NCBI GenBank assembly: GCA_012728855.1
Contig: JAAYEH010000400.1
Span: 1-34,898, forward strand
DNA length: 34,898 nt
DNA from: Rhodopirellula sp.
GTDB taxonomy: Bacteria > Planctomycetota > Planctomycetia > Pirellulales > Thermoguttaceae
Reading direction: 5' to 3'
Within the stretch, counting starts at the first letter, position 1. Each line of letters starts with the position of its first letter. Shown in pieces: positions 28,642 to 34,898 of the stretch. The notes beneath the pieces are model-generated. The model saw nothing but the letters and a program-made list of their open reading frames with translations. It searched no databases and was not told the origin of the DNA. A program made the translations under genes and the position numbers.

Positions 28642-29595
28642 CTACAACCCGAACGCCTTCTGCATCTGCTGGCGGACTTGCGTCAGCCGTCCGACATCGC
28701 CCCCCTTCACTTCCGCCGTGGCCCAGCCGGCAAAACCGATGTCGTCGAGGGCTTTGCGGACCTGATCCCAGGGGAGATCGCCTTCGCCGATATCGGTGAA
28801 CTTGTTCTCCGCGCGGCTGAAGCCCTTCACGTCGAGCTTCACACAGCGGCGACCGAAGGCACGAATCCAGTCGCCCGGCTGGCCGTATTTCCAGTGGTTG
28901 CCGATGTCATAGTACATCGCCACCCAAGGACTGTTGAAGCTGTCGATGAACCGCACGAACTCCTCGGCGGTCTGCTCGGGCGGAGCCTCGTGGTCATAGA
29001 ACATCTGGTTCCAGACGTTTTCGACGAGAATCGGCTGGCCCAACGCCGCCGCCAGCGGGATAAGCTTCTTGATTTCCTCGCGGCAGCGTGCTTCGATCAC
29101 GTCGGCCGGACCGTCGCTGCCCCGCCCCAGCACGATCAGGACGCCGCTGCCTCCGGCCGCGTGCGAAACGCGGAGGCAGTGCTCGATATTGGCCACCCCG
29201 CGGGCGCGCTCCTCGGCGTCAGCGCTGGTCAGCCGCTGCTTCCAGTGGTCGTGATTGATCGCGTTATGAACAAACACGCCCGACTCTCGCACCGCGTCGC
29301 GAGCCTGCTCGGGCGTGAACTCGCCGGCCTGGTCGAAGTCCACACCATCGAAACCCGCCTCGCCGGCCATACTCAGCCGCCGGGCCAGAGACAACGGCTT
29401 GCCGTCTGCCTCCCGCGCGATCATGCCCAGCTTGCAGGAGAGGAGGAGCCGCTTGCCCGCCGGTAGGGCGACAACTCCGGCCGATTCGGTCTTTGCGGGT
29501 TCAGCGGCACCCCGCGCCATGGTGGACATGCCGATCGAGGCGGCGCTCGCCGCTAAAAAACCGCGGCGACTGAGAATGGGACTCTTGCCTTGCAT
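28642..29595 (-). CDS. Tat-exported sugar phosphate isomerase/epimerase family protein
   Basis: A 317-residue TIM-barrel protein of the xylose-isomerase-like superfamily (AP endonuclease 2 fold). The N-terminus carries a twin-arginine signal, SRRGFLAASAASIGM at 9-23, so the folded protein is sent across the inner membrane. Likely metal-site stretches are GVDFDQAGEFT, HNAINHDHW, QPILVENVWN and AMYYDIGNHWKYG. The family isomerises or epimerises sugars and keto-sugars, and these exported forms are typical of planctomycetes, often next to DUF1080 proteins, as here (25 bases after the stop of the gene at 29621). I chose the ATG at 29595, after GAAGAGG; the frame also offers a TTG at 29610. Confidence 0.87.
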   Translation of the reverse strand: MQGKSPILSRRGFLAASAASIGMSTMARGAAEPAKTESAGVVALPAGKRLLLSCKLGMIAREADGKPLSLARRLSMAGEAGFDGVDFDQAGEFTPEQARDAVRESGVFVHNAINHDHWKQRLTSADAEERARGVANIEHCLRVSHAAGGSGVLIVLGRGSDGPADVIEARCREEIKKLIPLAAALGQPILVENVWNQMFYDHEAPPEQTAEEFVRFIDSFNSPWVAMYYDIGNHWKYGQPGDWIRAFGRRCVKLDVKGFSRAENKFTDIGEGDLPWDQVRKALDDIGFAGWATAEVKGGDVGRLTQVRQQMQKAFGL

Positions 29596-29620
29596 GGTGT
29601 ACCTCTTCAAGAACGAGCGG

Positions 29621-30394
29621 CTACTTGTTTACAATCTTCGGTTCGTCGACGCGCTTGTGCTCCAGTTCCGCAAGTTCGCGGACCCAAATGTTGCGGAAGC
29701 GCACGGGGTTGCCGTGGTATTGCAGACCAATCGGGCCTTTGTCGGGATGGGCCGTGTAGGCCGGTGCGCGATGGTACGGAGTATCGCCTTCCAATTGGAA
29801 ATGGTTTTGAATCACGACACCGTTGTGCAGCACCGTGACGAAAGCCGGGCTGAGCAGCTTGCCATCGGCATCGAAACGGGGGGCCTTCCAGATGATATCG
29901 TAGGTTTGCCACTCGCCCGGCTTGCGGCAGGCGTTGACCAGTGGCGGATGCTGCTTGTAGATGGCGCCGCATTGTCCGTCGAAGTAGGTCTCGTTCTGAT
30001 AAGAGTCGAGGATTTGCACTTCATAGGTGTCCATCAGAAACACGCCGCTATTGCTTCGCCCCTGCCCGTCGCCAGTGACTTCTTCAGCCGATGCCCATTC
30101 CAGGTGAACTTGGCAATCGCCGAAAGCATCCTTGCTCTTGACGGCCCCCGGTCCCGCCACGACGTAGCCGTCCTTCACCGTCCATTTCTCGGCCCCCTCC
30201 CACTTCGACAGGTCGGTTCCATCGAAAAGAACCACGGCGTCCGAGGGTGGGCCGCCCGGCGCGCCCGGATCGATCACGGCGGGCTTGGCCCACTCGATTC
30301 CACTCAAATATTCCGCCGCTACCGCGCCCGGCGCGGCGACGAAGGCCACGATTGCAGCAGCCAGGGCCGCCGCCGTCAGAGTTCTCTCGATCAT
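29621..30394 (-). CDS. Exported DUF1080 (3-keto-disaccharide hydrolase-like) protein
   Basis: A 257-residue secreted protein with a signal peptide at residues 1-27 (TLTAAALAAAIVAFVAAPGAVAA). The DUF1080 domain spans about 50-245: VVLFDGTDLSKWEGAEKW near the start, then SNSGVFLMDTYEVQILDSYQN, GEWQTYDIIWKAPRFD, VTVLHNGVVIQNH and PIGLQYHGNPVRFRNIWVREL. The fold is concanavalin-like. Some members cleave 3-keto-glycosides made by Gfo/Idh/MocA oxidoreductases, and the cluster at 14.8-18.9 kb contains such an oxidoreductase, though a link is only inference. I chose the ATG at 30394, where GGAGATGATGCA precedes it. The next gene on this strand, the isomerase-like protein, starts 25 bases after its stop, so the two form a probable operon. 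Confidence 0.9.
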   Translation of the reverse strand: MIERTLTAAALAAAIVAFVAAPGAVAAEYLSGIEWAKPAVIDPGAPGGPPSDAVVLFDGTDLSKWEGAEKWTVKDGYVVAGPGAVKSKDAFGDCQVHLEWASAEEVTGDGQGRSNSGVFLMDTYEVQILDSYQNETYFDGQCGAIYKQHPPLVNACRKPGEWQTYDIIWKAPRFDADGKLLSPAFVTVLHNGVVIQNHFQLEGDTPYHRAPAYTAHPDKGPIGLQYHGNPVRFRNIWVRELAELEHKRVDEPKIVNK

Positions 30395-30517
30395 TGCATC
30401 ATCTCCTCTCAGCATCAAATAAAAACATCACGGGTGCCCATCGGGATTCCTCGCCCGTAGCGGACGGGAAATTCCAGAATAACCCGCCCGACCGGCCAAG
30501 GGAAGCCCACGGCCCAG

Positions 30518-30606
30518 GTATGTCACGCTTTCCAGCCTGACGCGGCATTACGATCCGGTTCGTACCGCCGCCCCGGCTCACGGTCCGGCTGAAAAGCCTG
30601 ACGTAC
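30518..30606. repeat. Inverted repeat, GTCAGGCTTTCC family (copy 2)
   Basis: GTATGTCACGCTTTCCAGCC (30518-30537) pairs with GGCTGAAAAGCCTGACGTAC (30587-30606), with three differences over 20 bases. The left arm begins like copy 1 at 1614. It sits in the 346-base gap between the divergent DUF1080 and GH115 genes; that gap has no gene of its own. Confidence 0.75.
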
Positions 30607-30740
30607 ATGGCTGCATGACCAATCCGGGTAAAGATTTCTCGATCTGTCCATTGCAGGCTTGCCTTGCCGCCGCTCATACTGAGACAATCGGTCCGCCAAC
30701 GATTCGAGAAAACCCTCGCCGCCATTCCGGGAGACGATTC

Positions 30741-33026
30741 ATGCGGATTGCGTTTGTCCTCCTCAACCTGCTGCTTGCCACCGCCATAGCATCCGGCCCA
30801 GCGGCTCTTGCGGCCGATGCCACGTTTACCCTCGCCGCGCCCGACTGCCTGGCCACGATCCTCGTACCCACCGGCGAGCCGAACTGCGTCGTCCTGGCCG
30901 CGGGCGATCTTGCCGGCGACGTGGAGGCGATCACCGGCCGCCGACCGGCCATCGTCCGGCAATTGACCGACTCGGCCGCCGACTGCGTCCTGCTCGCTTC
31001 GGTCGACCGCCCCGAATCGGCCCGCTTGCTCAACGGCTTCGCCCCGAAGCTCAACGAGGAAATCGCCGGCCAGTGGGAAACCTACCGCGTCCGCACGGTA
31101 GCGGCCAAGGCCGGCCCGGTGCGACGGGCTCTGGTCATCGCCGGCAGCAATGAGCGGGGAACCATGTTCGGACTGTACGCCTTTCTTGAACAATGCCTTC
31201 AGGTCGACCCGCTCTACTTCTGGGCCGACCGCCCCCCACAGCCGCGCGACCGCCTCGCATTTGCCGAAGTCCATATTGCGGCTGCCGAGCCGACATTTCG
31301 TTACCGCGGCTGGTTCATCAACGACGAAGACCTTCTCTCCGAGTGGCGTCTCGACGGTGGTAAACGCGACATCGACTATCCGTTCTACGAGCAGGTCGTC
31401 TCCCCGGCGGTCTCGGCGCGGGTATTCGAGGCCCTCTTGCGGCTCCAGCACAACCTGGTAATTCCCGCCTCATTTGTGGACATCCGCAATCCCGACGAGG
31501 CGAGGCTGATCGACGAAGCAACCCGCCGCGGCCTGTTCGTCTCCATGCACCACGTTGAGCCGATGGGAGTCAGTGGCTTCGGCTTCCTCAACTATTGGCG
31601 CGATCACGACCAGGAAGTTCCTTTCTCTTACACGCGTCATCCCGACAAGTTCGCCCTCGTTTGGGAGGACTACGCCCGCCGCTGGGCCGAATACCCCAAC
31701 GTGATCTGGCAGATTGGCTTGCGGGGCATCGCCGACCGTCCCGTCTGGGCAAGCGACACCGCGGCGCCCGAATCCGAAGCGGAGCGCGGGCAGATGATTG
31801 CCTCGGCCATGAAGAAACAATGGGAGATCATCCGCCGCGTCGATCCCCGGCCCGATCCGCCCATCACAACCACCTTGTGGATGGAAGGCTCGCGGTTGCA
31901 CCATGAGGGCCATCTGAATTTCCCGCCGGGCGTGGCGGTGATTTTTTCCGACAACAGCCCCGGCTGGCAGCTCCAACCCGACTTCTACGAGGTGCAGCGC
32001 GAACAGCGGCGGCCCTACGGCGTCTACTACCACCAGCAGCTTTGGGGCAGCGGTCCGCACCTGGTACAGGGCGTGTCGCCGCGGCGGATGTACGATATCT
32101 TCCGGCAGGTCGTCGATCGCGGTTCGACGCACTACGCGATCACCAACGTCGGCAACGTGCGGGAATTCGTGTTGGGTGTGGATGCCGCGGCCCGCATGCT
32201 CCGCGACTTCGACGGCTTCGATCCCGACCGTTTCCTGACCGACTGGTGCCGGCAACACTTCGATCCCGCCGCGGAAGCCGCCGAGAGAGCGTATCGAAAG
32301 TTCTTCGACAGTTACGTCGACGACGAATCGGCCGGCCGCCGCGAACAGCTCGACGGCGAAACCCTCCACAGTGGTCGTCGATTTCTCGAACAAATGATTG
32401 CCGGCCTGGAAGGCGGCAAATCCAAGCCGTTTTCAAGCCCCGACAAGATCCGGCAGCGTCTCACCGAAGTCCGCCGCCACCGCGCCGCTCTGGAACTGGC
32501 CGGCGCGGAGATCGATCCGATCCTCAACCAACTCGCCGGCACTGCCCGGCGGTTTTTTGAAACCAACTTCGTCGCCCAATACAAGATCTTCCACGGTCTC
32601 CTCACCTGGTTCGAACACACCCTTGAATCCGGGCTCGCCTTGGCCGACGGGCAATCGACCCAGGCGCTGGAAGAACTCCGCGAGGCCCAATCCGCATTTG
32701 TCGAGATCCGCGCGGGCCAAGCCCTCGCTTCCCGCGGCCCGTTCGAAAACTGGTATCGCGGCGACCGCAAGATGAATCTCGACGGCGCTGAAGAGCTAAC
32801 GGACAAAGCCATTCAGAAGCTTGTGTCCAGCGACCGCTCCTTAACAGAAACGCTTTACCCACGCCGAAAGGTCCGCCAGAAACCGCGAGGGATCGGGCTC
32901 AAATTCCAGCGTATGCCCCGCCTCGGCGTATTCGAGGATCCGTTTGTCTTCGCAGGCAATCTGTTCCACAAAACGGCGGACGCGGTCGTTGTCGACGATC
33001 GGGTCGCCGCCAGCGAGCAGGCATAG
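30741..33026 (+). CDS. Secreted glycoside hydrolase family 115-like protein
   Basis: A 761-residue exported enzyme that is probably an alpha-glucuronidase or related glycosidase acting on plant or algal polysaccharides. Residues 1-24 are a signal peptide. The family pattern is clear: a GNERGTMFGLYAFLEQ helix, the VDPLYFWADRPP turn, PTFRYRGWFINDEDLL, then VIWQIGLRG, VIFSDNSPGW and GVYYHQQLWGSGPHLVQGV. Typical GH115 proteins are 800-1000 residues and carry a C-terminal Ig-like domain, which is absent here, so this form is short. The ATG at 30741 follows GGGAG; the frame upstream to 30615 is not protein-like. The last 62 codons run antisense through the 3' end of the hydrolase at 32841-33674 and read like chance sequence. 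Confidence 0.85.
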   Translation: MRIAFVLLNLLLATAIASGPAALAADATFTLAAPDCLATILVPTGEPNCVVLAAGDLAGDVEAITGRRPAIVRQLTDSAADCVLLASVDRPESARLLNGFAPKLNEEIAGQWETYRVRTVAAKAGPVRRALVIAGSNERGTMFGLYAFLEQCLQVDPLYFWADRPPQPRDRLAFAEVHIAAAEPTFRYRGWFINDEDLLSEWRLDGGKRDIDYPFYEQVVSPAVSARVFEALLRLQHNLVIPASFVDIRNPDEARLIDEATRRGLFVSMHHVEPMGVSGFGFLNYWRDHDQEVPFSYTRHPDKFALVWEDYARRWAEYPNVIWQIGLRGIADRPVWASDTAAPESEAERGQMIASAMKKQWEIIRRVDPRPDPPITTTLWMEGSRLHHEGHLNFPPGVAVIFSDNSPGWQLQPDFYEVQREQRRPYGVYYHQQLWGSGPHLVQGVSPRRMYDIFRQVVDRGSTHYAITNVGNVREFVLGVDAAARMLRDFDGFDPDRFLTDWCRQHFDPAAEAAERAYRKFFDSYVDDESAGRREQLDGETLHSGRRFLEQMIAGLEGGKSKPFSSPDKIRQRLTEVRRHRAALELAGAEIDPILNQLAGTARRFFETNFVAQYKIFHGLLTWFEHTLESGLALADGQSTQALEELREAQSAFVEIRAGQALASRGPFENWYRGDRKMNLDGAEELTDKAIQKLVSSDRSLTETLYPRRKVRQKPRGIGLKFQRMPRLGVFEDPFVFAGNLFHKTADAVVVDDRVAASEQA

Positions 33027-33674
33027 CGTTGGTGTCCGGATTGCTTCGGGCGACTCGGTTGCATACGCGGCCAGGCGCAGATTGGCTTCGGCAAACCGCA
33101 GCGTGATGGTCCGCAAGGCCAGGGGGTCGGTCCGGACATACTGTTGACCAATCCGTGACGGTGTGAATAGAGAGGGAGCCTGCAAGGGAATCGCCACACG
33201 CCGGGCCTGCCATCCCGCCCGTACCGCCAGGCGAAGTGCCAGCCGCCTTAGGCCACTGGGCGTCTGCCGCGCGTAGAGCCCGGGACAGAGCATACCGACT
33301 GCAGCAAGCAAGTCGCGGCGCCGCCTCGCCACCGCGGTCGCCAGCACGCCTCCCCAGCTAATCCCCAACAGCAGCCGCGGCACGTCGCCGGGCAACTGCT
33401 CGAGGTACGCTTCCACGTCGTCCAGCCAGGTCTCCATCATGCGAACATCGCCCCGCTGGGCCAGGTTCAACCCGGAACCGCGCCGGTCGAGGAAATGGAC
33501 CTCGAAGCCCTCGCGGGCCAGGTGGCGACAGCTTCGCGGATACCAGCCGGCATGGCTGACGATCCCATGCAGGAAGACCAGCCTTGCCGCCGGCGACGGA
33601 TGCTCCCAGACGTGGGCGACAAAACGGTAGCCGTCGTTGGCCGTGAAGAACCTCAGTCGCGCCGCCGAAAGCAT
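32841..33674 (-). CDS. Alpha/beta hydrolase
   Basis: A 277-residue hydrolase with the alpha/beta fold, of the monoacylglycerol-lipase-like or lysophospholipase-like sort. Landmarks: the oxyanion stretch VFLHGIVSHAGWY, LDRRGSG, the nucleophile Ser106 in GISWGG, the acid GGDPIVDND and the catalytic His in EAGHTLEFEPD. All three residues of the triad are visible. It is probably cytoplasmic, with no signal peptide. I chose the ATG at 33674; a TTG at 33710 would overlap the upstream gene. The start lies four bases after the stop of the enolase-superfamily gene, so the two are an operon. Its 3' end overlaps the GH115 frame by 186 bases. Confidence 0.88.
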   Translation of the reverse strand: MLSAARLRFFTANDGYRFVAHVWEHPSPAARLVFLHGIVSHAGWYPRSCRHLAREGFEVHFLDRRGSGLNLAQRGDVRMMETWLDDVEAYLEQLPGDVPRLLLGISWGGVLATAVARRRRDLLAAVGMLCPGLYARQTPSGLRRLALRLAVRAGWQARRVAIPLQAPSLFTPSRIGQQYVRTDPLALRTITLRFAEANLRLAAYATESPEAIRTPTLCLLAGGDPIVDNDRVRRFVEQIACEDKRILEYAEAGHTLEFEPDPSRFLADLSAWVKRFC

Positions 33675-33678
33675 GAGT

Positions 33679-34860
33679 TCAACCCAGCCGGTAGGTTTGC
33701 TTCTTGACAACGAAGCGTTCGAGGATCTCCGGGCAAACCGTCACGCCCAAGCCCGGTCCGCCCAACGCCCGAGCGCGTCCGCCGTAGCCGAAGGTGATGT
33801 CCTCGCGGGTAAGTCGTGTGCGCAGCACGTGGCGGTCGTACGAGCCTTCCAGGTAGCGGATTGGTGCGACCGTGCAAGCCCAGTGCCGGCCCGCCGCCGA
33901 CAAGATGCCCGACTCTCCCGGATGGCATCCCAACTGGAATCCGATTCCGGCGTTGCGTGCGAAGGCCGCCAGTCGCAGACTCGCCAGAAACCCGCCACAT
34001 TTCGACAGCCGAATATTGAACAAGTCGCAGGCGCCCAACCGCACGGCTTCCTCGGCGTCGACCATGCTGGTGAGCGACTCATCGAGCATCATCGGCGCCG
34101 GTAGTCGTCGGCGCAGCTCGGGCATGGCGGCCAAATGCCCGTGGGCAAGAGGTTGCTCCACGGAGGAGACCCGGCAGGCCAGCAGTGGCTCGATTTTGGC
34201 GACGGCGTCGGAGGGACGAAATGCCGCGTTGGCGTCGATGCGCAGATCCATCCGCGGGCCGATCCAGCGGCGGATGGTCCGCAGCCTTTTGGGGTCGTCG
34301 GCGCCGGCAACGCCTACCTTCACTTTGCAGTGCGCGAAGCCGTAGGCGCGCATCTTCAGCGCGCTGATTCGTTCGGCAACGGCCCCCTCGGCCATCACCG
34401 CGCCCGAATAGCGGACCGTTGGTTTCGATGACCGCAATTCCTTGGCGGGACCGTATTGCTGCGTAACCGCGCTGAGCGGTTCCTCGAACAGCCGGCCATA
34501 GGCATCGAGCACACTCAATTCCACGGCGCAGCGGAGGGCGTTGCTGCGGCACTGGCGGGGATCCTCCTCGTCCACCGCCGGCCGAAAACGCTCACAGAGG
34601 CCCAGAACATCGCCCCAGCCGCCACAGTCGCAATCCAGTTGATCGATCACCCGCGTCGACCTCAACTGCGCGAGCGCCCCCTCCGGCGTCTCGCCGGTGA
34701 CATAGGGCCGGGGCACTCCTTCGCCCCAACCCTCCGTCCCGTCCGTCAGCCGGCAGCGGACCAAGAGATTGGCGCTTTCCCGTCGCGTATGCGAGGCGTG
34801 CTTGATCTCTCGCTTCAGCGGCAGGTTGACCAGATACACGCACAACTCGACGATCCGCAC
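33679..34860 (-). CDS. Enolase-superfamily enzyme, mandelate racemase/muconate lactonizing type
   Basis: A 393-residue enzyme of the muconate lactonizing/dipeptide epimerase branch of the enolase superfamily. Catalysis starts by taking a proton next to a carboxylate. Lys179 and Lys181 (HCKVKVGV) form the first base pair, the Mg ligands are Asp209 (DANAAF), Glu235 (VEQPL) and Asp260 (DESL), and Lys287 (RLSKCGG) is the second base. The N-terminal capping domain runs to about 125 and includes VPRPYVTGET. The late stretch QLGCHPGESGILSAAG also fits the group. Substrates range over muconates, dipeptides and o-succinylbenzoate precursors, and nothing here decides. The start is a GTG at 34860, near the window edge; a longer N-terminus cannot be ruled out. 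An operon with the alpha/beta hydrolase is likely. Confidence 0.87.
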   Translation of the reverse strand: MRIVELCVYLVNLPLKREIKHASHTRRESANLLVRCRLTDGTEGWGEGVPRPYVTGETPEGALAQLRSTRVIDQLDCDCGGWGDVLGLCERFRPAVDEEDPRQCRSNALRCAVELSVLDAYGRLFEEPLSAVTQQYGPAKELRSSKPTVRYSGAVMAEGAVAERISALKMRAYGFAHCKVKVGVAGADDPKRLRTIRRWIGPRMDLRIDANAAFRPSDAVAKIEPLLACRVSSVEQPLAHGHLAAMPELRRRLPAPMMLDESLTSMVDAEEAVRLGACDLFNIRLSKCGGFLASLRLAAFARNAGIGFQLGCHPGESGILSAAGRHWACTVAPIRYLEGSYDRHVLRTRLTREDITFGYGGRARALGGPGLGVTVCPEILERFVVKKQTYRLG

Positions 34861-34898
34861 GGCAGCGATGCTCCGCAGCCTGGTTTTCAGGCAAACTT

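Noticed and set aside
27925..29466. 513-residue plus-strand frame
   Set aside because: It runs antisense through the deoxyribosyltransferase and isomerase-like genes, both of which have full motifs and ribosome sites.

Overview
The window is GC-rich (roughly 60% by eye) and gene-dense. It looks like a chromosomal stretch of a planctomycete, probably from the Pirellulales side of the phylum. That placement is inferred from gene content typical of those genomes: a secreted PQQ-like propeller protein opening with WPEFRGP, a 3-keto-disaccharide hydrolase (DUF1080) next to a Tat-exported xylose-isomerase-like protein, a ThuA-like protein beside Gfo/Idh/MocA, epimerase and SDR enzymes, a DUF1573 protein with the SSCGC motif, a secreted nitrilase-fold protein and GH115. 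Many gaps between genes also carry long imperfect inverted repeats. No rRNA, tRNA, CRISPR array, transposase or phage gene was seen.

Layout. 1-6.2 kb: a secreted carbon-nitrogen hydrolase, an orphan FliL-like membrane protein, and a MacB/Lol-type ABC permease convergent with its probable ATPase. 6.3-14.7 kb: an unusual lipid or secondary-metabolite locus. It holds a 930-residue fusion of an acyl-ACP reductase (AAR-like) to a class III aminotransferase, two equal-length tandem-GNAT paralogues, a KASIII (FabH-type) synthase and a PaaK-like adenylate-forming ligase. 14.8-18.9 kb: a co-directional run of ThuA-like protein, Gfo/Idh/MocA oxidoreductase, VOC protein, NAD-dependent epimerase and SDR, probably a sugar or polyol pathway. 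19-24.4 kb: a charged membrane protein, a membrane PAS histidine kinase translationally coupled to a single-domain response regulator, and an exported DUF1573 protein. 24.4-30.4 kb: mostly leftward genes for a PAP2 phosphatase, a propeller protein, LexA, a nucleoside 2-deoxyribosyltransferase-like protein, a Tat-exported isomerase-like protein and a DUF1080 protein, plus one small rightward gene. 30.7-34.9 kb: a secreted GH115 glycoside hydrolase whose 3' end overlaps a convergent alpha/beta hydrolase, and an enolase-superfamily enzyme.

How the genes may work together. In the 6.3-14.7 kb locus the simplest reading is acid activation by the ligase, chain building by KASIII, reductive release of an acyl thioester to an aldehyde by the AAR-like domain, transamination of that aldehyde to a primary alkyl amine by the fused aminotransferase, and N- or O-acylation by one or both GNAT proteins. 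The reductase-transaminase logic has precedent in the TamH and PigE proteins of tambjamine and prodigiosin pathways (recalled, not searched). The surrounding gene set here is different, and I do not recognise it as a described pathway. This is the best candidate in the window for an undescribed system.
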